Positions 49,982-60,661 of a stretch of 64,000 bases of DNA are shown here, piece after piece. The stretch is taken from positions 17,789,264 through 17,853,263 of the forward strand of contig NC_090129.1 of NCBI RefSeq assembly GCF_040581485.1. Reading direction: 5' to 3'. This DNA comes from Linepithema humile (taxonomy: Eukaryota; Arthropoda; Insecta; Hymenoptera; Formicidae). Every line of letters starts with the position of its first letter. Position 1 is the first letter of the stretch. A program made the position numbers and the translations under genes. Below the pieces are notes generated by a model. The model searched no databases. It saw nothing but the letters and a program-made list of their open reading frames with translations, and was not told the DNA's origin.

Positions 49982-50150
49982 GGCCTGGCTGCGGGGCGCT
50001 ATCGTGCTGGTGTTTCTACTAGGTCTGACCTGGACGTTCGGGCTCCTCTACTTGAACCAAGAGTCCGTCGTGATGGCGTACATCTTCACCGTATTGAATA
50101 GTCTCCAGGGGCTGTTTATCTTTGTGTTCCATTGCGTACAGAACGAGAAG
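49982..50150 (+). CDS. Cirl: Cirl exon: TM6, TM7 and start of cytoplasmic tail
   Basis: Acceptor CTTCTGATCAG ends at 49981 and donor GTAAGG begins at 50151. It reads AWLRGAIVLVFLLGLTWTFG (TM6 with the conserved GLTW.FG motif), LLYLNQESVVMAYIFT (third extracellular loop with the ESVVMAY signature), then NSLQGLFIFVFHCVQNEK (TM7 with the LQG.FIF.FHC motif). All of these are diagnostic of latrophilin-group adhesion GPCRs. The exon ends in phase 0. Without splicing here the frame continues for 13 codons and stops at 50190, which would give a receptor with almost no tail. Confidence 0.97.
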
Positions 50151-51201
50151 GTAAGGGAATACGTCGGGGCACAGAAGTCTGCCTTGATTTAGATTGTGCC
50201 GGCAGCATCGCCGGATGTTCCCGGAGAGAGAAATACAGACAAAAATTCGAAGTTATTCGAGAAATATGTAACAATTTTTACCATATAAGGTTGATCCCGT
50301 GCTATTATTTATAAGAACAATTTGATTTTACGTCGATACGCTTTTTCCTGTGAAGCTCTCATCATTTTTATCGGATATTTTTCACGAATTTGTAAAAGAA
50401 TGTTACGTATTTTGTTGTCTGGAAAATTGTGTAAACTCTTCATATTTCCTCACAATTAAATTTATAACAGCGAGTTGTAATCACATCTTTTATAAATTGT
50501 TTTCATTTTTGTATAAATTTTTATATAAAGTTAAAATTTAAAGAATTTTTTAGCAGTTAAGTTTAACATACCAATTACGATCGAATGCTAATCGAAATCA
50601 CTAAGACGATAACTATGTTAATATAGCATTGTTTTACTCACGAGTATCAGAAAATGGAGATGAGAAAATGATCTGTTTAATAAAGTGCTGTGGCAATATA
50701 TAAATTATTGAGATTTACTTCGCGCACTTTCATTACCTGTAGTACGCTTATTTTACGATTATATAATTTTGCGAAAAATTTGAAAACAATTTCTTTTGTT
50801 GTCATCGCGAAGAGCACCGTTATTACTCTCATTTATCATTAAATCGGCACTAAAATTGCGAATCTCCAAGTTTAGATAGCACAATATTTTCACAAGTAAT
50901 CACACGCAGACGGCCTCGCCGACTTAGTCTTAAAACAACAAACACGCGCGAACCAAATAGAGTGTAAAAAAAAGCGGGATGTTTTTTATCCGCTTATTTT
51001 TTAAACAATAATTATGAAACGCGCATTATGACTACTTGTTACGCGGCCGTCTGTGGTCCGCGGTCTGCTCTGTTTTCACGTATCAGACCGGAAGAGATGC
51101 ACGTGACGCATCCGCACGCTGCCTCGCACAGGTCTTTATTTTTTTCATGCACCGTTAAAATGGTTTCGTTGGGTTGGGTGGGTTTTGCTTCGCTCTTGCA
51201 G
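50151..51201 (+). other. Intron at the TM7 / tail junction
   Basis: 1.05-kb intron with a GTAAGG donor and CTCTTGCAG acceptor. No further exon seen. Confidence 0.8.
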
Positions 51202-51649
51202 GTGAGGAAAGAGTACCGCAAGTTTGTGCGTCGCCACTCCTGGCTGCCGAAGTGCCTGAGGTGCTCGAAGACGGTGACGGGCGGCACGGCCGGCTCCACC
51301 GGCGGCAGCGGCGGCACCGGCGGCGCCAACGGCGGCAAGGACTTCGCTTCGCACAACACCTCGTCGAACCCGTCGGCCCCCACCACCGACAGCTCCGGAC
51401 TGTCACCTCACGCAGCCACCAATGTGGGTACCAACGCCACGTCACCGCCGAACAATCACAACAACCTGACTGCCGCCTCTAACAATACGAATCTTTCGAT
51501 AAACGTGAACCTGAACAATTTGTCGCTGAGATCGCCGGTCGGGGCGCACCAGATGCACATGATGGCACCTAGCAACCACAATAGGCATCCCGCCCAGCAA
51601 GGTATCCAAACGCCGCTTATACACCAAACCGAAATGCGCGGACGACGAA
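51202..51649 (+). CDS. Cirl: Cirl exon: proximal cytoplasmic tail
   Basis: Acceptor TTCGCTCTTGCAG ends at 51201 and a donor GTAAGA begins at 51650. It reads VRKEYRKFVRRHSWLPKCLR, then CSKT, the conserved membrane-proximal tail of insect Cirl (its paired Cys are possible palmitoylation sites). A Gly/Thr/Ser spacer and an Asn/Ser-rich low-complexity region follow (NNHNNLTAASNNTNLSINVN, LSLRSPVGAHQMHMMAPSNH), ending in TPLIHQTEMRGRR. The exon exits in phase 1. A competing donor, AAG|GTATCC at 51602, also gives phase 1 and would shorten the exon by 48 bp in frame. If neither donor is used, the frame ends at 51687 with a basic tail (SKKKSLRGIKTK). Confidence 0.93.
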
Positions 51650-53214
51650 GTAAGAAAAAATCGCTCCGCGGAATCAAAACAAAATAACCGATATCTCTTG
51701 TGAAAGTTTTCATTCGTTAGCCTCGCATAATTTTGCAGATACTGCGCCGTTTTCTATCTTTTTAGACTGGTTTCGTAAACTGTAATTTTTTGATTTAAAA
51801 AACAATACAATAAAACTAACTAATAATCGCAGAATATTTGCAATGTAGTAATGTGATAAAATTGATGATAATATTGTTCTAACAAAGAAACTTTTAGAGG
51901 AATTTATCATCAAAATTAATTACTCATAATCTAATTTCATCAAAATTGAAGACTTTATAGACTTATTAGATTAAGACCTTATCGATGGATTAAACTAGCT
52001 CTTGAATCATTATTTTTTGTTATTTAAAAATGGCGAAAAATAATCATTTCAAAGCCGTTCACACTATTTGCAAAATTAATGCGTCTCAATTTTCACGAGA
52101 CTATTAGTTACTGCGTTTTTCCGCGGAGCACACAGTCGAGGAATTGAAATCGTAGGAGTCTGAAAGGGGAACGTGCGTTTTCCTCTCCACCCCTCACCCT
52201 TATAATGTAGCAATGACGGTGCAATACTTGTTATCATGAAATCAGCATCTATTATTTTTTAATATCACAGAATAAAGTCAAGACAAATGCACAACTCTCT
52301 TGTGTACACTCTTATCGGGGATCAGAAATCATTTCCGATTTCGATAAATTGCATTTCTCTCTCTCTCTTTCTTTGTACATTCTTTTCTCGCTCTGCTCTT
52401 TCCAGTACGATTATAAATAACACAAGTATGATCCGTCTGTAATTAATTATTACGCTCACTTTTTGCCTGCCGCTCAAAACTTAAGTCTGCCTTCCTTCAA
52501 GCTCGCCCCCTCCCCTCTCCACCCCCTTCACTTAATTGAAAGGCTGCTACAACTAGTCATTGTCTTCCCACGTAAAGTATATAGTTTTTATCTATCTCTC
52601 TCGAATCTCTCAGCAATTCTCTTCTCACGTGTAAATAGACCTCGTTGCCACATTTAAACGTTAAATATAGTTATTTTTGATTTTCAGTATTATATGCTTA
52701 CAGAGTGTTTATCAGTAGAGCAATAAATAAAACTTTAATTACAAGCGTATAAACAACTTTCTTTGTCTTTATGCATTATGCCAAACTTGCAGGATATCTT
52801 GTAAGATACACGAGTTCTACTGGTTCAACACTTTTCACATGTAAAAACTTGTGTAGAAATTTTTTTTTTTTAATTTGCAATAATAAAACTTTCTGATCTA
52901 TATATTTTTTAATATATATATACATATACATATCAATAATAATATAAAATTATAGTCCACAGAGACTTTTTAGTAATCTATCAAATTATTACTCCAAGAG
53001 CGTGTGCTTATAATAAAGTTGGCAAGTGTACATCCGACTTTGACACTCGAAACTGTGTGACATATGCCTGAAAGCTTTTTTTCTATTATCAGCAAGTCAC
53101 TTCAAAACTGACTCGTAGAACGGTGAGCTAAAAGGCATTTAACGAACCGTTCGGCTCTTTCGACCCTGTCGCGCTCAGAGTCGAAGAGAATTGGCCGACA
53201 AAAATAAAGTGAGA

Positions 53215-53217
53215 GGG

Positions 53218-53248
<31 letters not shown>

Positions 53249-53282
53249 GAGACAGAGAGAGGTAGATAGATAGATAGATAGA
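53215..53282. repeat. (GA)n and (AGAT)n microsatellite
   Basis: A GA-rich tract followed by about five AGAT/TAGA units, inside the tail intron. Confidence 0.9.
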
Positions 53283-54669
53283 GAAACTAGCGAAACAAAA
53301 AATGTATATTTGGAAGAGAGATTGTTGAACGTGCTCGTAAATGCTGTTATATATGTACAGAACAGCCTGTAGAAAAACGCTAGCCAAAGAAAAATACTAA
53401 TATTAAAAATTACAGACAATATAAGGGGTTTCACAGCACAAATTTCTTTCTTTCTTATAAATTTATCAATTTTTAACAGGAAATATTAACCACTAAATTT
53501 TAAATAAAGATTTTTTTATAATACTTTAGGTATATTTTATTCAGAGCACAAAATTGATTTAAATGTATTGATAATAACAATTTAAATTTTAAATGTTAAA
53601 ATACTTTGTTAATAAATCCATGTTTAAATTTATCGAAAGAAAAAATTAATTCAACACTTAATCGAAATCTGTGTCTTTTTTTATAATTACAGTTATGTAA
53701 GGTGGTATTTTTTTTTTTCTATCGCAACTAGCGTTTTTCCAACTAGGCTTATTCTCTAACAGTATATAACAATTTGAATATATCAGAACTCTTTAACTCA
53801 GATCATTGTTTAATATCGAGCGCACTTCACTTTGCGCTCATTAGAAATAAATGAGATTCGGCGCTTTTTCCTGATCTCAATTTAATTCAAGCGCCTCGTT
53901 ACGAGATCACGACCCTGTCTGTTACTTCCAATTAAGAATGTCTTTCAGTATCATTTTACATTCCTTATTTGAAGTATCAAGTAGCGGATAATAATTTCTC
54001 GACAATCTTGAAACACTAAATTATTTTAAGTAACAGCCTGAATAAATTAAAACGTACCGCTCAATAGATCAATTAGTATTAAATAGTTTCAGAATACAAT
54101 GTAAGAATAAATTTGAAATATTGCATTGATTATTGTTGAAATAATAGCAGAAGAGACATTTCCATATCTTTTATGTGTAATGTAATTAGATTATGTAATT
54201 AGATTATTATTGTTGCTTTCACGGCCTTTCTTCGATTGTGTCTACACAATTAAATGCTTTTTCCTTAGCATCTTGGTTCATTTTTTGACAAAATTAATTT
54301 AAAGGATACTTCTACAAGGAATGTTGAGAATATAATGAAAATTTGGAAAAAAATACATTTGTCTTTCATTAAACATTGATCTGAAGATGTCTCTTTGAAT
54401 TATGAATCCGATAACGTTCAATCTCCTCCATTTTGTAAATATTCGCGCGGAAGGCAGGCACAGCACGAACACTCGAATTCGCACACTCTCGCGAGCACGC
54501 TCGCCCGCAAGACTTCCTACTAACAGTAGTGATTTCCGTGCTTCTTATCTGGCCTCGGGGTTTGGTGTAACGCGGTTGCTGGCTACTTTGTACCCTCTTA
54601 CGCCCTTAGTCCTCGTTCCCTTTCTTACTGCGAAGAACGCGATTCCGCGTGATTCGCCATTTATTTCAG

Positions 54670-54712
54670 ACCTTTTGGAGCATCAATGAAATCTATGATC
54701 CGGTAAAAGGCA
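54670..54712 (+). other. Candidate Cirl microexon (43 bp)
   Basis: Strong acceptor CCATTTATTTCAG ends at 54669 and a perfect donor GTAAGT begins at 54713. Only one of the three frames is open; it reads TFWSINEIYDPVKG plus one base. Entry phase 0 and exit phase 1 equal those of the 448-bp proximal tail exon, so it could replace that exon between TM7 and the distal tail without breaking the frame. It could not be added after that exon. I do not recognise the peptide in any latrophilin, and a chance pairing of splice sites is possible. Confidence 0.28.
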
Positions 54713-57025
54713 GTAAGTGATGTGTCGTCGTGAAAAACGCACTATTTTACACAGGTGATTTTAATTGTCGTAATTCCAGTTGAAATTATTCGGTAAGTCA
54801 AGTTAAATAATTTTAAATTAATAAATGAATTACATTTTTACACAGAATGATGAAATATGTAGCTATAAAATGTTTCAAATTTTTTGATTATATCTTTTTT
54901 AATTTTTGAATGTGCTGATTAATTTATCTAGTCTATTTTAAAATATGTAAAAACGTCTCAACGCATTTAACTCAAAATCACTGTTGATTTACGCTACGAA
55001 AAAAGCTGGAAAAGGATAAATTCGACTTGTCAGTTACTGCCTTCCGCCTGGTCATAGCAGAAATAATTTTGAACACGCGTGGAATCGCAACATCAGTTAC
55101 ATCTGTGCAGACATGATTTACGATCGCCCTCGCAATTGCGCCTTCTATTATATTACTTTCTGTCGTTAACCCTTTCGCTCACCATATTTGACATGTCAAA
55201 TGAGTTTTATTTGATTAGCGGGATGATTAGTACTTTATTACAGTCGCAATATTTGGGGAAAAGTTACTGTGATAATGAATTTTGTTTATATTGCTTCTAA
55301 TTGTAAAAAAAAATACTTTATCAATTAATTATGCGATGTACATATTTATTGGAAGTATATAAATATTATTATATATGTATAAAAACTATATTATTATACC
55401 ATTTTCACAATGCAAATTTTAATAAAATTGCTCAATCATGCACAGTTTAAATATCGATAAAATATAACTTATTGAATATAAAAATTTGCGAGATAAAAAT
55501 CAAAGTAAAGTGGAATTGAAAGGGTTAATCACAACAACCGATGCATTTTACATTTAGTAATTGTTGATGATATTTTATTTTTTTATATTACCAAATGGAT
55601 TATCTTTTCGCGACAAAAGGAGTTTAAGCAAACAATTTCCGTCGGCGATGGGGAAGGTATACGTTTAGAAAGATTCGTAATGTATCAGCAAACTTAATTC
55701 TAATTAGACACGCGAAGGGCGGAGTACGAAGGGATGCACTTTATGCAAGCACTTACATGTCGCATTCCATGTCATTTTGTTTTCTTGCACTCTATAGCAC
55801 TTCCGTATTCCGCCTTAACGCGCCTCGAGTAATTAAGTGGTTCTTTTCTTCCCTTTTGAACAGGCGATCGATCGAAAACGCTTTTTCGAAGATACAAAAC
55901 GCTCGTGCATGACGATTGTATGTTGCACTTTGCACCATGCAACTGTTTATGAAAATGCGTTTTCTACCAAGGTCGCCGACATGTTTTTACATGCTGAAGA
56001 ACGCACGCTTAATCCTTCACAGTTGTCACGCATCGCATTCGACAATTATCTCGCGAAACGCTGCGAAATTATATTCATTGGTGCATCGATACGTTGCTCC
56101 TTAAGCGAGCGACAAGCATTCTTGCATTGTCGATTAAAATATTGCCTTTTTGCTACTTAACGTTAAAAATTAAAGCATTTTGAAATCGGTAAACGTACAG
56201 GAAATAAAGTTGGCTGACTTTAAGTAAATTTCAGTAAAATGAAACTTAATAATTGTGATGAAAAGTAAGTAGAAAAGAAGAAAAGGGTAATCGGATTTGT
56301 GCTTCAAGCGTGAAGGGTTAAAAGGCGCTTCTTCGCCAATGCTCGCTCAGGCACTCACCCACACGATCAGCCACTTAATGGAAAATGAAGGAAAAAAAAA
56401 AAGAAACGGGTGAAGAAAATCCGCGCGAACCAGTCCGTTACATCTGTCACACCTCCACCGCATCACACATGCTCATTCACCGGCCACTTTCGCTCTGTCT
56501 TTCTCTCTCTCTCTTTTTATTTCTATTCACTGGATGCGTTTTGCTGATTAACGCCAGACCGCATGTCCACGCAACGAGGTAAAGTATAGAGACGACTCTC
56601 GGATGAGGTAAACTAGACAGGCGACCATTTTATCGTCGACAATTTCCAAGTTTTGTGGATTAAAAAAATTTCATGATAAGAAAATTTACAATTATTCCAA
56701 AAATTCGACACTCTTTCTGCTTTTCAAAATAAAAAAAAAGACTATTGTTCGACGCGATTATTTAACGATACTTTTTCACAAATTCGAACTCATGCATGCC
56801 CAGTTGAAGCAATTAGATAATTAAATTTCTCGAAGAACTTCTTTCACTCGCTTTTGTCTCAAAGATCTTTCAAGTGCTTTAAAAATCGCATCGCATCTTC
56901 TACGCCTGCCGTAAACGATTTCATCAAAACGGAAGACATCGTACAGCACTCTTTCCCGATCTTTCTGTCAGAGCTCGCCGGGCCGGAAGCCCGGCTGGTA
57001 GCGCTCGCGTGACCCGTCCCTATAG

Positions 57026-57138
57026 ACTCACGAAACAGGTGCAATCACGTGTCGTCCTCATCCACAACAAACACGCTCCATCCGTCGAAGGACGGAGGGG
57101 AAGAAGACGGCCGCGATGTGTCCACCGGGGAGAGTTCT
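57026..57138 (+). other. Candidate Cirl tail exon, ends uncertain
   Basis: After a pyrimidine-rich acceptor CCCGTCCCTATAG (ending 57025) a frame in the phase set by the proximal tail exon reads SRNRCNHVSSSSTTNTLHPS, then KDGGEEDGRDVSTGESSQ. This is a Ser/Thr- and acid-rich stretch typical of a cytoplasmic tail. It stays open to 57468. The nearest phase-0 donor, CAA|GTGTGC at 57139, is weak. Others (GAG|GTCTCG about 57357, ATA|GTAATT about 57417) are possible. A phase-0 exit would pair with the strong acceptor at 58016. All three + frames are open here because of GC content, which lowers the weight of the evidence. Confidence 0.3.
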
Positions 57139-58071
57139 CAAGTGTGCGTGCCGACGTCGCGTATCTCAGAGCGCTACATCATAGATTCGCTCCCGCACGA
57201 GTTAAATCCGTCTCGCTTCCGGTACGGCGCGCACCGCGCGAGATACCGCTGGATGTGTACAGCGCCCATATCTCCCTCGTATCCGCTCGTGTCGCACGAA
57301 ATCTACGCGCCCTTCGTCCCCGCATCCACCCAATTATGTATCCTAATTGGCGCACGAGGTCTCGTGTCTCGCTGCTTATCGATCGGGCAGCTTAAACCTT
57401 CCGGTTTTCCCGGCATAGTAATTTCAATTGAGACACGACACGTATATATTATGTTTATGGCTGTATAAAGCCGCAGTCGTAAAGCGATATTAAATATTTA
57501 TCTTTTTCAGAGACCTTTTCGATCTTTAAAGTTGCAAATTATCGTTTCATTTACGATTTGATAGACATCTGCTCGCATATAAGATACGAAAAATTGATTA
57601 CAGGAGAAAAACATTGAAGGAGGGAAAGCTTAAAGCGGACAAACAAATACATTTATCGTTCTCAAAGGAAATACCTCGTTCTCGAACTCTCGAACAACGA
57701 TTTTCGCATCGCGGCAGATCCAGCCGATCTCGCAGTCCCGATAAATCACTTTCAGTGCGGTTGCCAAGTGAGAAAGTCCTTTGTTCACCGAAACAACCTG
57801 CACTGAATCCACGCAAATGTTCGAACATCATCGGGTTCCAATCATTCCATTTCTCAATCCCTCGGTCGGTGATCACGCATGAATAATTATCTAGAGGAAG
57901 TAATCGTTCCATTTACACGCACACACTGAATTCACGAGCGACACTGACAGGGCTGGCACCCGCTCATCGGTGAACGAAGGGTTAAGGGGGAAACGGCGGA
58001 TTGGTTGCTTTTGCAGTACTTGGTGTCCGGTCGAAGCTGGGCGATAGTCGATAGGCAGCCGGCAGTAACAG

Positions 58072-58214
58072 TGCCAGGTGAACCCGCCTCGGCCGAGGCT
58101 CACATCGTGGCCACCCTGCCGTACGCGCGTCACGCCTTCTTACCCTCAGCTCCCAATATCCCCAAATCTGCCACTGCCACTTGGGGCCACCTTAACAAAA
58201 ACCTCATGTGGAAG
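58072..58214 (+). CDS. Cirl: Cirl exon: middle of cytoplasmic tail (start uncertain)
   Basis: The frame reads PGEPASAEAHIVATLPYARH, then AFLPSAPNIPKSATATW and GHLNKNLMWK, and the donor GTAACT begins at 58215 in phase 0. SATATWGHLNKNLMWK joins smoothly to NISFKSYSRDSG of the next exon. The 5' end is ambiguous. Three close acceptors (exon starts 58066, 58072 or 58078) all accept the phase-1 exit of the proximal tail exon and differ by two residues each, but have poor pyrimidine tracts. The best acceptor, GGTTGCTTTTGCAG ending at 58016, would add YLVSGRSWAIVDRQPAV but needs a phase-0 predecessor. The coding call is firm; the left boundary is not. Confidence 0.75.
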
Positions 58215-59011
58215 GTAACTAATTCACCGCTTTAACTCGCTCGCTGTGCTTCTCACTCACGGGGGCGGCTCTACCGTCGAGGCGAACTTTACGCGTTTTA
58301 CAGACCTCCAACGTCGCGAAGTCTTGGCGAGGTGTAAAGCGTTCTCGTTTAATGCGCGGATAAATTTGAATTAATAGTTACGACCACTCTCGCTCAAATT
58401 AGATTGCGCTTGTTCGTTAAAATTTAGCATGAAAATTTATCGCCACTCCAACTCGCGGAGAAGCTCTTCAACTTTTCAACAATGCTCGGTGGTATGCGAA
58501 AGTCTAATACAGTCGAATCACAATATAGCGAATTGTTTCGAGATCGTGGCGTCGTGTCTACGAGGAGCTCGCTAATATTATGATTCGTACGTTCGCGAGG
58601 ATTTGCTAAACCGCTGCTTCCGCATTGATGAGATTCTCGCTAAGTACGATCTTACATTCGCAAGCGGCTTGCGTTTACAAGAACCGACCACGGTCTTTGT
58701 GTTTGCGAGGATCTTGCATTTGCGAAGATCACACTAATCGAGCGATGTAGCTCATCTTGTATAGTCCACGTGTTGGCAAATACCTCGACAACCACCGCTC
58801 TCGTGTTTGCGAGAGCGTCTGGCTATCTCTCGCGAGGATCTTGCTAATTATGACTTTACTGTTTGCGGAAATTTCATTAAATCGCAATCCTCGGATCTCG
58901 AGAAGTCGCGCTGAGCTAAATTTTTTTTGTTTTCAAACTCGGATGTTAAATATTTTCGCCAAGAGTTTCGCTGAAACTAGAGTCGTCTCCGCTCATCGTG
59001 TGTCTTTTGAA

Positions 59012-59042
<31 letters not shown>

Positions 59043-60661
59043 TGTTTCTGCATGGTGTGCGGTATTAATTTTCACTCGTGCACAGCATCTATTCACCTTC
59101 ACGCATTCCAAGAGCGAGCCTGATCCGAATTTTGAGCATGGAGATGCGGATACACCTTTGTCGACGTGTAAAGTGAGACTGTTTTTTAAGTTTGCGCGGC
59201 ATAGCTCACGCCATAATTCTCTCTCTGCATCTTCCTCAAATATTTTTTTCCGTAATTTAATGTGTTCCGAAAAACTAAAAAGCTTTCTGCAACTTAAAAA
59301 CAAAACAGATCTTATATATTTAAATATAAGCTCTCCTTTCATTTTCAAGTTACCGGGTGACAGTGTTTCAATTCTAGAATCTAGAATATGTTAAAAGAAG
59401 AATTTGCATATTTGATATCTCATAATATTAAAATAAATTCTGACCTTTTCTATCTATTTATAATGTAAAGTGTATGAAAATTGCAGCGCAAATCGATTCC
59501 TCCGTTTGTAAAGGAGATGGATTTGTTTTTTAATAGACACATACATATTTATACCTATTCGGTTTCTTTAACCTTTGAACTCTTTTTCAAAAATACTGCT
59601 AGCACTATATACATATGTATTTCTTTTATATTTTTACTTTAGACGACGCTCGTAGAATTACCAGGACGTAGCAAAACGCGGTGATTGATGAGCGTTGGCT
59701 GAGGTAAAAACCAAAAGAGACAGAGATGTTATGGAATAAGCCATGTCGCTTTTCCGGTGCCCTCCCACCTGCTCCCCCCCCCCCTCCCTTTCTCTTTTTT
59801 TTTTCTTATTCTAATGCGCGCGTCCGCGCGGGAACAAATGCGAATACACGGTTATGACGTTTTATATCAGAACGCAGTGCTCCATTTATCCTGTCATGAA
59901 TTGTGTGTAGCTCATCTTGTGTGCCTTGGTTTACGTTACGTGTTATTTTTTTTTTTTGTACTGTACAATGAAGAGAGGAGGAGATGATTAACCGTGAAAT
60001 ACGGTCCTCGTGCAACACGAACGGGATTTTCTCGTTCCTCTCATGCATGCGCGATCATCAATTGAGCCGTTTCATTTGATAGTAGTGTATGAATCAGGTA
60101 TGATTAAAGTTAGGACGGAAAAATAAAGATTGAAGCGACGCATCTCTCTTTATTTCAACAAACCTCTTTGCGATCTTGGTAATTTAAATGTGCTACATAA
60201 ATATAATGCACTGAAATTAATTAGCGGAGTTTATTAGATGTTAAATACTTACAAAGTCTTTCACATTTTTCCGTCCAATTAAACGGCTCAATCACGCAAG
60301 ACGAGTCTCGTAATTTTTACACTTTTGCGTTTGATGATTCCATACGGATGGTGTAACATCATTGTACAGCGAGTTGTTGAATGTGTTGCGCCTTTTACAA
60401 GCTACTCATCTTCCTTTCGTCTCTGCATATTATTCATCTACGAACGTATTCTCAGATTATTCGATCACACATTTGTATAATCGTGCGTTGTTGTTTGTAC
60501 GTAGATATACGTTTCTAGAAATCGTCAAACGAGATCATTTCAACGCGCACGCATGGAATTTAACGGACGCGGAAGTCGTCATTCCCCGTCATTTTCTAGT
60601 TCACCCCTCCCTCTCTTCCGAGCCCGTCATTTCTAACGCAAATTACTGACTTTTTCCGCAG
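58215..60661 (+). other. Tail intron with scattered short repeats
   Basis: 2.45-kb intron. 58585-58870 contains several degenerate copies of a GCGAGGATCTTGCTAAT-like motif. CT and poly-T tracts lie near 59010-59040, 59775-59810 and 59945. No exon is recognised. The acceptor is TTTTTCCGCAG. Confidence 0.75.

Larger units (their letters stand above)
51650..58071 (+). other. 6.4-kb tail intron with candidate alternative exons
   Basis: AT-rich intron with GA/AGAT simple repeats near 53210-53282. Two stretches have exon-like features and are listed separately: a 43-bp microexon candidate (54670-54712) and a GC-rich open stretch (from 57026). Otherwise no gene is seen. Confidence 0.7.
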
